Assembly (NCBI GenBank): GCA_023897205.1
Contig: JAHWDD010000010.1
Span: 1,550,001-1,614,000 of the forward strand
Length of the DNA: 64,000 bases
From: Exophiala sp. HKRS030
Taxonomy: Eukaryota; Ascomycota; Eurotiomycetes; Chaetothyriales; Herpotrichiellaceae
Reading direction: 5' to 3'
Shown here: in pieces, positions 32,748 through 44,300 of the stretch
How the letters are laid out: each line of letters starts with the position of its first letter
Numbering within the stretch: the stretch's first letter is position 1
The notes under the pieces: model-generated
The model's database searches: none
What the model was told of the DNA's origin: nothing
The model's input: the letters and a program-made list of their open reading frames with translations, nothing else
Position numbers and translations under genes: made by a program

Positions 32748-33745
32748 ATGACTAATCGCACGATATATACTCGAGCATACTCCACGGGCAGTGCTGGGCA
32801 ACTAGTGTCGGCCAAGGGCCCCAGAGGTGATCCATTATCCAATACAGCCCTCCTTGAAGAGTTCCGAAAGCATGCCAACAAGCAGAATCGACATCCCACG
32901 GCTTTAGTGTCTGGTAGTGATCGCATCGTCGACACTTTGAAGCGTGCTTTTCACAAGCACTACAGAGATGACGAGTCGCCGGCAAACATTTGGATTGTTT
33001 TCATAGAGGTCCCAGACACCATCACACACACCATAAACGGGACTGCTACTCGGATCCATGCCGCAAAAAAGTTGGCAGAAAAATGCGAATTTCCGGAACC
33101 CAATTTATTCTCTCACGAGGTCGTTTTTGAGTGGGCTATACCTGAGAAGTATGTGCTACACAAGGTCTCCTTGCAGACCTTAATCCAGCGTGGGCTTCAT
33201 GAGCATTACTTTTGCCAGGGGTCCACGGCGGATGTACGAGACTATGCTGCGAGAGAACTCCAACAAGATGACCCTTGGGAAATCGGCCTCAGCCTAGGTT
33301 GCTTTGCACGAAACTTTGGAGCTAGAGCCCCCTGGACTGGGTTTCTCACCAGCTGTTCCATGATTGTATACGGGCAAGAATTGTGGATGACGACGTTGTC
33401 AAGCTGAACTATGCGCATGGGCATACTGAAATAGTTGACTTCCAATTTTTTTGCGAGCTGGAGGATGGAATCAGTACTAGTTTGAACGATTGGTGGCTTT
33501 CAGATATCGACTTTTTTCTCAATTACGAAGAATTCAACGAATGGCGAGATATGACAGAAGACAGTATGACTTCGGACCTGATTGAGTTCTGGGAAACGTG
33601 GCACGATGTTAATTGTGATGGAACAGTCAAAGAGCTTTCTGAAAAGGAAAAGGTATTATGTAACGAGGCGGAGCACAATTTATATGTTAAGCATAGGATG
33701 AAGAGGGCAGCTATTGAAGCAAGGGCTGTGGAGATAGGTTTATGA
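32748..33745 (+). CDS. Fungal-only acidic protein (DUF7587-like), frame broken
   Basis: Part one, from ATG 32748, reads TIYTRAYSTGSAGQLVSAKG, LLEEFRKHANKQNRHPTALVSGSDRIVDTL, IWIVFIEVP and LSLGCFARNFGARAP. Part two, in another frame, continues LDWVSHQLFHDCIRARIVDDDVVKLNYAHGHTE and ends KRAAIEARAVEIGL at 33745. They join perfectly if one C is added to the C5 run at 33328-33332, giving 332 aa. The layout resembles the DUF7587-type proteins that are multicopy and strain-variable in filamentous fungi; their function is unknown. There is no signal peptide or membrane segment. The second half is rich in Asp, Glu and Trp. The start is uncertain because the frame is open upstream to 32604 without an ATG. 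Confidence 0.75.
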
Positions 33746-34882
33746 ATACCCTTTTTTAAGTCATCGAGCCACAGTCGTTCCAGCCATGGCCATTATTCGT
33801 CACACCCTTCGCTTTCAACAAACAATCAAGAACTCACCACAATTTACGCTTAGGTCAGCTTTGCGCAAAAGTAAGTCGCCAGTAAGACTCATGTTTCTGT
33901 GAATCGATGTTGAGCAACGAGATATCCTGTAAGGTGTGAAAGAGCGTTGGTATTAAAATGGAATATCTCTTTGTCACCTGTGTACAGTACTGCATTGCGG
34001 TTTCGTGTCGGCTGGGAAGAGACCGAAGTGAGGCGTCTGCGTGCGAAGCAGGAGAGCGCAAAGAATGCAGCGCAGATCTTGGCCTCCATGAACTCTCGAA
34101 AAGCGTACAATCGTTGACCGCTTTATCAAGTTGGGCGAAGGGGACGCTTGTCCGTCGTGTTGTTCATGCTCCTTGATGGCCGGGGCCGGACGAGGTAAGT
34201 ATTGTTCGTTGTTATTGACAGGTGTTTTCTGTTAGACGTTGTGACAGCATGGACACCTCCCTGCCCGAAAATATGACTTCCAAGGAAGTGCCGTCAATCA
34301 TCCTCTTCCTTGCAGGCAGAGACAACAAAAGGAAGGCGATATGATGTCGATTGCCGCTCAGCCTGAAGAGAGCGGCGAAATGGTTAGGTTGCAGTCACGG
34401 AGGAGGTCCGCGACGTAAGAATAAATACGTGTTCATCCCTCCAGAGCAGCCTACGTTTCTTGGCTCTATGGAGGTCCAAATTAACATCAGATGCTAGAAA
34501 GGCTCTAGTCACTCGGAGGGGATGCCTTTCACCTGTCTCATGAGGCTCTTTTTCCGAGTCATCGCTTTCTTTGTCAAGAGTGATTACCCTGCTCTTCTTC
34601 CATGAAGGGTGACACACAGAGAAACTTTATGTTATCCGGTGGTTCAAGAGATCAAAAGTGCAAAGTCTGGGCCCAGCACTTCCCCGCATCAGTCGTCGGC
34701 CATGCTTCTCGGAAGTTCAAGCCGGCTGCATTTACCCAGCTGGAGCCCCAGATGCTCGTATTATATATGCGGACAGCCTGCAAGGTACGAGTTAGAGGTT
34801 TGCTACAAAAGTCTCCGTACGGCCGATGAGAAGAGGTTGTGATTTAGGCTCTAAGGGCGAAGATCTACGTCGCCTGGAGGAT

Positions 34883-35137
34883 CACGTGACAGGATTATGT
34901 GCTTGGAAGTCTTCTGGCTGTGTGATTGTCACGTGAGGTACTCGATTGAAATTCGAACCCAGTGTTTTTGTAGATCAAGTGGCAACAGGCGGCTGAGAAT
35001 AGGCTATTAGGCTGTCCTTGTCACCTGCTTGTCACCTGCTTGTTAGAACTGACGGGTCACCCGCTAGGTGCCCACCTGACACCCTTTTTCCCCGAAGTTT
35101 AGCAGATTTGGACCAATGATGATCTTAGAGTCACGTG
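34883..35137. promoter_or_regulatory. Cluster of three CACGTG boxes
   Basis: CACGTG occurs at 34883-34888, 34930-34935 and 35132-35137, each flanked as TCACGTGA. Such sites bind bHLH factors (Cbf1/Pho4/SREBP-like families). No gene start lies close on either side, so their target is unclear. Confidence 0.45.
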
Positions 35138-35866
35138 AAATTTGAGATCCCTGACCGGCGGTTAAAAGTCGGTTGGGTTGTGTGGTCCATCAATTCTGAC
35201 ACCCACGACGGAGTTACTTACCGTAATTGCTTGGTGAAATGAGCCATATCAGGCTTGTTCCACTGTACTCCATGTTCTGTCTGAGCTTGCCCAGGTAGCA
35301 ATTACAGTACTTCTGCCTGCGACATGTTCTGGCCTCACTGCTCTGACTTTATCCAGCAGGTTCAAGAGCAGTCTCGTTCTCTGGTTTTCATAGGCATCTC
35401 TATCCATGCCTCCAGCAATCAGGAGTCATCACGACGTCTCATGAACATCATATAGTACAATTCCAGACTGTTGATTGTGTCTCATGCTGACAGCCGTCAC
35501 CCTGAACACCGTAATCGTCGTCCTACTATCAGGTGATGTTCAATCCTCCATCTCCATGTTCAGCGGCACTGGAATCTGCAAATACGCCTCATCATGTCAA
35601 TCAAGCTTCTGACTCAATACTCGTGTGGGTCTGGATGCTTGGATAAAAAAGAAGCGACAAGCAATCAAAGCTCGGCAATTTCGCTACTAGCCCAGATCAC
35701 AGGCGGTCCGCTGGCCTTATCTGGCTGAATTGCAGTCGTGATGAGCCAGACCCAAGACCGAGGCATGGCACCTAGAAACGAGAGAACCGTGCCTTTGCTT
35801 GCACACCGCCAAGAGCCGTTTTCGTTTCGAGTCGCATGCTATAGGTTCATTCAAGACTACCTTAAG

Positions 35867-35987
35867 AATGAGAAGCCTTGTGGAAATGCCCAAGCAATGC
35901 TTTAGCCGGTTTAAGTGGCCTTCCGCAGGTGCGGCCAAGACCAATGAGAAGCTTTGTGGAATTACCCAAGCGACACTTTTTAGCCGG
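35867..35987. repeat. Imperfect direct repeat, period 76 bp
   Basis: The segments at 35867-35909 and 35943-35987 share AATGAGAAGCYTTGTGGAA, CCCAAGCRA and TTTAGCCGG with a few changes and a 2-nt length difference. It is a diverged tandem duplication outside any called gene. Confidence 0.85.
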
Positions 35988-36503
35988 GGTATGCGATGAT
36001 GAGGCAGATCCTCGGGAGGCTCGCTCTAGTTCGGGAAAGAGATCTGGCACGCTCGCTCTCGAAGCATGCCCTGCAGCACACCGTGACACGCTGATCCTGG
36101 AAAATGGGCCGTGCAGGATGCGGGACGACTTGTCGCTATGTCTCCGCACCCAAAGGTATCCTACGATGCCTACCTAGGTCACCTCTGTGGACGGAGCAAA
36201 TGCATTACCCCAGAGTCTTTTGAGCTTATGGAGTGGAGAAGATCGAGGTCTAGCCTTTTACGTCGTCTATCGGCAGAACTTCGCCGTGCCAAATACGAAA
36301 CGGTCGGACGGCCTACTATGTATATCATTTGCTTCTTTTCACGACCACCATTTTGTCTTTATATGCTCTTCCCCAGACCAGAGACAAGATCCTCCCTGCC
36401 TCGTCGTCGCTCTTCCGCTGATTGTGCTGAGCCTCTCTTGCTACATTGCTCTTTTCTATATACGATTGCCACTGTTACATAGCGCCGCGTGGCTATTGCT
36501 AAC

Positions 36504-38573
36504 ATGGTTTCTCTCAAGTCAGCGAACGTCGCCGCCCATGCTGAGGAAACTCGGCAGCAGGCCCTTGCCGAGACACCGGAATTCGAGAAGGTTTCCTGGA
36601 CCAAGGATCCGAATATTCGCAAGCTCTACATCAACTGCGCCTTGGGTCTTCTGATTGGTTCTGCAACCACTGGTTATGATGGGTAAGTTGATGCTGGAGC
36701 AACAATGATGGCAATGTTTAGAAATTCTGGTTCTGGTTCTGGTTCCGGTTTTGGCTGACTCTGCTCTGCTCCGCTCCAGATCACTCCTCAACCTCTTGCA
36801 GCAGTACGACTACTGGGAGAGTTACTTTGACGACATTGGAACGGACCCAAGCAAGGCCGATCTCCTCGGCCTCTTGACCAACATGTTTACCATCGGCTCC
36901 ATCATCTCCATGTTTACAGTGCCGACAATCACTGATCGATACGGTCGTAAGCCCTGCATCGTCCTCGGCTGCATCTTCATGATCATCGGTGGTGCTATCA
37001 ACACTGCTGCGCAAAACTACGGAAGTGAGTCGTACGCCGTTGCGTTGTAAGCCACTTTCCATCCTGAAGCTAACTACCCCCAGTGTTCTGCGCTGGTCGT
37101 TTCATCCTTGGATTCGGCAACTCGCTCAGCCAGCTGACCTCACCGATGTTATTGACCGAGGTTGTTCACCCTCAGCATCGTGCTCCCTTTACCACCATAT
37201 ATAACTGCCTGTGGAACTTGGGAAGCTTCTGTACGTTCAACCACTGTGTCCTTTCATTGAATTATAGCCAGTTGACCGCAGCTAGTCTGCAATGCCATCG
37301 GCTTTGGTCTCTCATATATGAAGAGCGACTGGTCGTGGCGAACCTTGACTCTCTTCCAGATTGTACCGGCCGTCATACAGCTAATCTTTGTTTGGCGTAA
37401 GTCTGAGTAAATGGGTGCTGCACCGATCCAGAAACTGACTACTTGTCTCAGAGGTTCCTGAATCACCCAGATGGCTGATCTCTAGGGACCGCCACGAAGA
37501 AGCTCTACAGAGCTTGGCTAAGTGGCATGCCAATGGTAACGACCAAAACCTTACCGTACAATTCGAGTTCCGCGAAATCAGCGAAACACTTCGGCTTGAG
37601 AAGGAAGTTCGTGCAACAAGCAGTTATATGGATTTCTTCAAGACCAAGGGCAATCGCTGGAGGCTTGCCATCATCATTTCTATCGGTATCATCTCACAGT
37701 ACAGTGGTAACGCTGTGATTTCCAACTACGCAAATTTGGTCTACGAATCATGTGGAATCACATCACAGACGCAGAAGCTTGGTGTAAGTACAATATGGCC
37801 CTTATTGCCGCCCCCCCGTCCACCAAAATCCGCTGGCCATTACTGACCAATGTACTTAGCTCACCCTTGGGAACACTACCCTCAGCTTGATTGTCTCCAT
37901 CTCCGCTGCGCTTTATGTTGACAAATTCGGACGACGACCACTCTTCCTGACTGCTATTGCTGGTATGTATTAACCAAATATGTGCCCCAACGCGAGGTAG
38001 GACGACTGACTTGTCGTGTTCGTTAGGTATGGTTGCTTCCTTCACCATTTGGACTGCCTTGGCCGGCCGATATGAAGCTACCGGCGGGCAGCAAGGCTAC
38101 GGTATTGGCCAGATTGTCTTCGTCTGGGTCTTTGGTATCTTCTACGCCATTGGTTTCTCGGGTCTCCTTGTCGCCTATACCCTCGAAGTCTTACCTTTCC
38201 ACCTGCGCGCCAAGGGTGTGATGATCATGAATATTACCGTTCAAGCCATTCTCGCCCTCTCGGCTCAAACGAACCCACACGCAATTCACAACTTGCCCCA
38301 TGCTTGGAACTTCTGGCTCTTCTACACTGTAAGACTTCACCATGCAAGCTTATTTCTGATAGTCCGGATACTGATTGATTGTGTCTCTAGCTTTGGGACT
38401 TCGTCGAGGCTATCTGGGTGTACTTCATGTTCCCAGAAACCAAGGGCTTCACCCTCGAAGAGGTCGCCAAGGTTTTCGATGGCGACGATGCGGTGGCTCA
38501 TATCAGCATGGAACAGACTGCGAAGGAGATCGAGATTCGCCACACCGAAACAGCCGACGAGAAACACGTTTGA
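36504..38573 (+). CDS. MFS sugar porter (hexose/lactose-permease type)
   Basis: Eight exons: 36504-36682, 36780-37024, 37084-37230, 37286-37396, 37452-37783, 37860-37962, 38027-38328 and 38391-38573. All seven introns (55-97 nt) have GT-AG ends and keep phase, giving 533 aa. Sugar-porter signatures are present: GYDGSLLN in TM1, RYGRKP after TM2, PESPRWLI before the central loop, GRRPLFL after TM8 and PETKGFTLEEVAKVF after TM12. It should be a 12-helix proton-coupled plasma-membrane importer. The E-V-F-D-G-D tail resembles fungal lactose/cellodextrin permease-like porters, but the sugar cannot be read. Intron 1 contains a TTCTGG tandem repeat (36725-36748). The dense intron pattern contrasts with the single-exon neighbours. 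Confidence 0.93.
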
Positions 38574-39066
38574 GCTTTCAATAAGATCACCAGCCTATGG
38601 AGGTTTCATGTGACTCTGACCTCCTGGATGCAACAAGCATCACGCACTTCCATGGATCGGTATCGCCAAATCACTTAATCGTAGTACGGAGAGCGGGACG
38701 ATGAGAACGTCGAACCACAACACAAGATGGAAAACCAGGCCAACGAGAGGGGTAACGGCTAATCTGTACACGCCTCTCTCTCCTAATTAGTGTATGTTAC
38801 ATAATTTGTTCAATGCACAGCGCTGTGGTTTATTCAGTATTCTATGGCTATACTATGCATTCCTCTTTCATTGTCAGATCTTTTCGCTATTCTATACACT
38901 CAGTGTTATTAGTCATGTGAAACGGCACCGTTCATGGTAAGGTACAGGGACAAGTGGACCTGCTGTCGCGCCAGTGGTTCTTAAGATCCGCCATGTTCAA
39001 GTCATATCGTCGGTGGGATGCGGCGCGACAGCAGGAAGAAGCCATGACAGTGTACGGAATGGATGA

Positions 39067-39454
39067 CGGCAAGGAATACTTTGCCCATTAGAAATATTGT
39101 TTGCCCTGCCCATGAATATAGGGATTATTTGAGTATGGAACAGTTTTCCACTTTTTTGCCCGTTGCGATGAGGTCCGACTAAAAGTTGACTAGCACTACT
39201 AATCTACTTAAACGCTCTTAGCACACCCTTAGGCTAAGGAGGCTCTCCCTCCGAGAGACTGCCCTAGATATACCGATAACTAGAGACTCTCGTAGGTATA
39301 CTAATAGGCACGCCTAGGAGAGGGCCTAATAGAGAGTGCCTAGAATTTAGTATTGGACTACCCGTGACTACCTCCGTAGTATCTGATCGTCTAACCTAAG
39401 GAGGCTAGTCTATCGTGGACAAATAGTATTTGGAATAGGGCAAATCCCTTGCCC
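39067..39454. mobile_element. Probable MITE (non-autonomous DNA transposon remnant)
   Basis: The left end at 39080-39106 (TTTGCCCATTAGAAATATTG and on) pairs with the reverse complement of 39417-39444 at about 22 of 27 aligned positions with one gap. Similarity extends outward through GGCAAGG on both sides. The element is about 390 bp with no ORF. The interior is rich in TAG/CTA and CCTAGG-like words unlike flanking DNA. No clear target-site duplication is visible, so the exact ends are uncertain. It may be an old, mutated copy. Confidence 0.6.
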
Positions 39455-39611
39455 ATTCTGAGGGGCATGGAGGGGTTACCTACAGTACGGGGCGTCGAAC
39501 TAACCGCGGCGGTCGGGTGTTTCGGTCTTTAGCTACGGATTGCGACATTTGGTCGGCTGAAGATTATCAACCCTACGATCCGCCAGATCTTTGTGCAGTT
39601 TGATTGCGAGT

Positions 39612-39655
39612 GAGAGAGAGAGACACACACACAGACAGAGACAGAGAGAGAAAAG
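39612..39655 (+). repeat. GA/CA-rich simple repeat in the peroxiredoxin 5' leader
   Basis: Mixed (GA)n and (CA)n tract about 110 bp upstream of the peroxiredoxin start codon. It is typical low-complexity 5' leader sequence. Confidence 0.85.
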
Positions 39656-39766
39656 CCACCTGCGCTCCCCCCAGTATATACCTTCTCGAGAAGAATTACC
39701 CCCACCGCCTGAACCAACCACCCGCCGGGATCTCTTGCTTCTCTCTGGTACATCCAAGCCATCATC

Positions 39767-40830
39767 ATGTCCGCACTCAAGGAAGGAGACCAATTCCCCG
39801 CCGACGTCGTGTTCTCGTAAGTGGGATCTGTCTTCCTCGTTGACCTTACCTCGCCCGCCGCCCAGCCCACGTTAGACCATCCCGCCCGAGGCGTTTATCG
39901 GGCATTTTGTGAAGAAAGAATAGCCTGCTGACCAGCAAATCTACAGATATGTGCCGTATACACCAGAGTCGGAAGCGATCACCGCCTGCGGAATCCCAGT
40001 GAACTACAACGCATCCAAGGAATGGGCGGACAAGAAGGTTGTTCTGTTCGCCGTGCCCGGTGCCTTCACGCCAGGATGCTCGGTGCGTCACCTGCCGGGA
40101 TACATTGAGAACTTGGAGACCATCAAGGGAAAAAAAGTCGATATCGTGGCCGTGTTGGCGTACAATGATGCCTTTGTCATGAACGCATGGGCCAAGGCGA
40201 ATGGAATCAAGAACGACGATATTGTGAGTCTTTGGCCATTGCGAACATGTGTTCTTGGAATTTGTTCCCCCTCGTTTTTTTTTGTGTGTCACGGAATATG
40301 TCTTATATGTTGTACGCAACACGGGTTCCATTCCACTCTGTGTTGACCATGTCTCCTGTGTAGCTCTTCCTCAGCGACCCGGAAACGAAATTCTCAAAGT
40401 CGATAGGCTGGACCCTGGGTGAACGCACCGCAAGATACGCCATTATCATCGACAATGGCAAAGTCGTCTACGCGGAAAAGGAACCAGGAAGAGAAATCAC
40501 CGTGAGTCAGACCCCTTCCCACTTTTGTCTAAAGCCTTGGCCTTTTTCTGCTCAGTGCATGGCCTTTATCCCCCCCTCCCCCCTTTAAATGGTGCCCCGG
40601 GTATACGCTGAGGTTGATCACTACTGATAACTGCTCGACCCGGCACTTCGCGGACTTGTGGGTTTATTGTCGTTCCTGGTGAAGATCGACAATGCATGCA
40701 CCAACTAGCTAGCGTGGTCGTTCCCCTTCCTCATTCAGCCGGATTTGTTCTGCAGTGCAGTCGTCACCTGAGCTAATCCGTGTGTCGCCGATAGGTTTCT
40801 GGAGCAGCAGCCGTGCTGGCCAAGTTGTGA
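39767..40830 (+). CDS. pmp20: Peroxisomal atypical 2-Cys peroxiredoxin (Pmp20/Asp f 3 family)
   Basis: Four exons: 39767-39816, 39947-40223, 40364-40501 and 40795-40830, with introns of 130, 140 and 293 nt (the longest spliced introns of the central window); 166 aa. It reduces H2O2 and organic hydroperoxides with thiol electrons. The peroxidatic cysteine is Cys61 in PGAFTPGCS; Cys31 in ITACGIP matches the second conserved cysteine of this family. The tail AKL, encoded by the tiny last exon, is a PTS1 signal, so missing that exon would lose peroxisomal targeting. Conserved segments [22 protein letters not shown] and [17 protein letters not shown] support the call. The gene converges on a Yap-family bZIP gene. 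Confidence 0.95.
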
Positions 40831-41307
40831 GCTATTGACAAAAGTGGCCCAGAGACAGCAGCACATGTATGAAGCTAGCATCACCAGAGAACGTCAAGAG
40901 TGCCAACGCATAGAGCAGCTTTAGAAGTGCCTGTCATTATTGACGCACATATTCGGCACAGGCGTATATCTGTACATGTAGATATCAACCCCCTATCCAC
41001 ATAGTGCATGTGGGTCAATCCGCCACGAAATTTGATATCCTCTCGAAACGTATCATCGATCAATTCCCATTGTCCCAAACCCAACAAGTCAGCCTCCCAA
41101 TTGCGTGTGCGCGGAGGTAAATTTCCATTTCCTCTCCCATCCATCTATGCTCGGAGCCCGCCCGAGGTCCCCTTATCAATCATGACTAACGCCGAAACAT
41201 CCATTGCTGTCATTGGTCTCAAAAGTACAAATCAAGAAAATAGAACATGATCCATGTAAATTTCCAAAAAGAGAAAAAGGGAGAGAGAGAGAGAACACGA
41301 CGCGTCA
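40831..41307. other. Convergent 3' intergenic stretch
   Basis: 477 bp between the peroxiredoxin stop (+) and the bZIP stop (-). A (GA)n tract lies at about 41279-41294. Nothing else is recognised. Confidence 0.4.
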
Positions 41308-42149
41308 TTATGCAAGCCTCAACAAATCTTCGAATCCGGGTAGTCGCATATCATCGATACTGTCGTGTTCGCCGAGGCCGGAAGAATATGATTCGTCGCG
41401 CCAGAATGTGTTGCTGCTATTGTCGCCTTTCCCCCTGTCCTCGAGCGCGAACCCACTGTCCACCGTGAAGCTGAAAGCGTCGAAGCTGTCGCCGACATTG
41501 TGACGGGGTTTGGAGGACGAGGATGACGACGAAGTAAAGTTCGAACTTGATGTGCTCAAGGATTTCAGAGCCTTCATCTCGGCCCGTAGCTCGGCCAGTC
41601 GTGTTTGCAACTTGACCACGTTCTCAGACTGTTTTGAGTAGGATTGAAGCAGATCCTGGTGTTTCTCGTTGAGGTTTTCGAGTTGGAACTCGAGGCCTTT
41701 CAGGTGTCGGTCCTTGCGTTCGCGGAATGCGCGTTGTGATGCACGGTTCTGGGCTCTTCGGCGCTGAGTTGATCGTCAGATTAAGTATTTTCCAATATTT
41801 GGGAAAGCTCCACGTACGACTCTGGTGGTTTCCTGACTACTCTTGTCGGTCTCCACTGAGCTGGTGATGCTCGCGGGCGCTGGTACTTGGGGTTGATCGT
41901 CTACAAATGTCGTCAAGTCATCGAATTCCAGAGGTGCCCAGCTCTGATCTGTGGGCTGAAATGATGTAGCTTCATAGGCAAGGGTATCTGCGAAGGGCTG
42001 GAGGTATTGTCAGCATTCGACAAGTTCTCATTATCTTCCGTAACCTTGGCGGGGAAATTTACCTTTGGAGAGCTTGAGGTTGAAGACTGGATATCGTAGA
42101 AGGTCGGCTGATGAGATATCGAGGGGTTGTTGTCGAAGTAGTAATCCAT
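41308..42149 (-). CDS. Yap/PAP1-family bZIP transcription factor, cysteine-free
   Basis: Three exons: 42063-42149, 41818-41997 and 41308-41763 (introns 65 and 54 nt); 240 aa. The basic region RRRAQNRASQRAFRERKDRH carries the fungal Yap/PAP1 hallmark (Gln before Asn, then SQRAFR). A leucine zipper runs through LEFQLENLNEKHQDLL to VVKLQTRLAEL. The C-terminus is Ser-rich and acidic, ending MRLPGFEDLLRLA. Unlike Yap1/Pap1, the assembled protein contains no cysteine, so the redox-sensing disulfide mechanism cannot apply; it is closer in size to small Yap-like factors. Nuclear. Its neighbour is a peroxiredoxin gene in convergent orientation, but shared function is not shown. The N-terminal exons have an aromatic-acidic character that could be an activation region. 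Confidence 0.92.
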
Positions 42150-44300
42150 GTTGATTCGCTGTTGGGATATGTTTACTGAAGTTTTGGTTTCGAAGAAACG
42201 AGTTCAGTGATCGGTTTCGAGGCGTCTGAAGGGTGGACAGTTTTAGAAGGATCGAATGTTCTTTCGTCTGGGAGGATCTGGCTTTACATAATACTGCACG
42301 ACCGGCAAGATCTCTGTCCCCACGCCAAAAGGTTTCGCAAAGAAGTTGGCCGGGCTTGCTGCTGCAGGGATGTGTGGGTTCTTCTGCACTGGGCTACCAG
42401 CCCTGCGTTGAGGATATTAGTGGAGTCCGTACGAATACGACGTAACGGATAGCGCGATGCCGGTGCAATATGATTGGTTAGTCTACTTAACAGCCAATCA
42501 GATCTCGAAAGTCGATTTCCCGAAGAGGCAAGGTCCGAGTTTTGTTGGCGGCAGAAGTGCATGGTGGGTGCATGGCGTACCGTTTGGTAATTGATCGTAC
42601 TGTATCCTGGAGTGCGTCAACGCCAGCACGTGTTATTGGTGTCCTTGGCATCCGTTGTCCTCACCAGTATTGCCTTAGTCAAGCATTAGCAATTTCATTC
42701 AAGCACCTCCTACGAGCTTCGGGCTTGCGTTACGTGAAGGCCGATGTTCTTCCCTTCGACGTGGCACCTCGGGGCCTCGCGCAGTTGGTGAGGCGATAGA
42801 ATATTGTGACCTCCGAGGAGACACCGCTTGCAACGTCGGTGTTCTCGGACCCTGAGGTACCTCTGTGCATTGAGATGCCACCGGGGCTGCGAGTACGACT
42901 TACCTAGCTGGGCATTCGGTTGCTGGCAAAGCTCATCGTACAACTTTGCAACGGATATACCGTGCCCCTCAATTGCAAGTTCAAGGGCAGTTCAGGACCC
43001 TTGACCAGTGACAAGCGAAATGCCATGACCCACGATCCTGCAGGTGATGTGTTTGCCTACCTATGTATGTACTGTACTCGGGAGAGCATCGTGAGTATCC
43101 TTGGGCAGAGGCCTTGGGATCTGTGGGCTATGCTGAAAAGAGAAGGTGCCAAGCCTGCAGGGATGATCAGGGCGCTTTCCTGGTTGGCAGGAGAAGCGAA
43201 GAATCCGAAGTTTAGTCGCCTACTCTTTATAGTTTAGCGGCTCTGCAGGCTCAGGACCCCCTCGTGGACCCTGTCTACTCCGTAGGTGCCTGCAAGCCTC
43301 TGGGAACCCCGCCCAGAGAGGCCCAAACAACGTGAAACTCAGGTTTGATTTCCGGACTTTCAGCCTATAAGTTTAGGGCCCTGAGTGCCTGGATCCAGCT
43401 AATACGGAGGCAGTCCCGACTCCCTAGAGTCTACTCCGGAGAGGTGTTGCAGTCAAGGTGCTAGTCAGACTCGAAAGCCGTCATTGGGAGCCTCGGACCA
43501 GTCAACAGTCTCAATTTGGTTATGTGAAGGTTTTGTCATCTACCGACTTACATCTACAAAGTACGCACCTAGCTATGAAGTGGTTAGTTAGATGTCCTTG
43601 CGAGCCGTTTCTGCCGTCAATCGTCCTCCTGCCCTCAAGAATTATTAGTCATTGCAGAATTGGGGACAAGCAGTGGACACCCACGACGCCTCAGCAAGAT
43701 GAACCCCAGCCCGAACGCCAGGGCCGACGGGGCTCTTGGGACGCCTGTATGCCTGTATTGCCCACTCTGCGTAATACCTACCTAGGTACTCTGTGTTCTG
43801 TACTCCCTCCACCGGCATTCTTATTAGTTGGAACTCAAAATTATTAGTTGCTAACTTTGTAGTTGACCGTCAATTATCTCCTCCGTAGTTAGTCACCTCA
43901 GTTCAACAGCCAACAACAACGTGACTCAGGCGACCCCCAGCCATTCAAGGGCACAAAGCGGTCTTTTCCCTCAACGGAGTAACGGCCTGGCTACCTCAGG
44001 CTACCGTGGGCTAAGGCTACCGTGGGCTACTTACTTTCTGGATGTTTCTTACACTTTACTCACTTACAAACTTTACTGGAACTGCCCATGCAGAACCTCT
44101 CCATCTTTCCTGCTTACACGTGCTCATGCTCGTGCTCGCTCGTTATTCCAAAGATCCATGCCAATATTTCGACACCTGACTGTTAATCACATTCCAGCCA
44201 CGGCTGACGTCGTCACTTCGCATCTGGCATTAAGCGAAGGATGATGTTCAATGATTGCTGATAGGAGCGTAAGCATGAACACTGGTGGTCCCCCATCCTC
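42150..44300. other. Gene-poor 2.15-kb region
   Basis: Between the starts of the bZIP gene (-) and the regulator gene (+). The centre (about 42900-43900) has CCTAGG/TACCTA words reminiscent of the MITE interior and may be decayed repeat DNA. A short tandem GGCTACCGTGGGCTA pair lies near 43999-44030. No gene is supported. Confidence 0.35.

Larger units (their letters stand above)
33746..36503. other. Gene-poor 2.8-kb region
   Basis: The largest gap in the accessory-looking part. It holds a weak candidate two-exon small gene (33786-34117), three CACGTG boxes (34883-35137), a tandem GTCACCTGCTT pair near 35019-35040, and a diverged 45-bp direct repeat (35867-35987). The last part, 36100-36500, is presumably the sugar-porter promoter. 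No other gene is supported. Confidence 0.4.
38574..39766. other. Intergenic region with a MITE-like element
   Basis: 1.19 kb between the sugar porter and the peroxiredoxin. The centre holds the inverted-repeat element annotated separately; the last 160 bp contain the GA/CA-rich 5' leader of the peroxiredoxin gene. Confidence 0.45.

Noticed and set aside
42920..43237. A 105-codon plus-strand frame in the 42-44 kb gap
   Set aside because: No domain or splice support; the surrounding DNA looks like decayed repeats.
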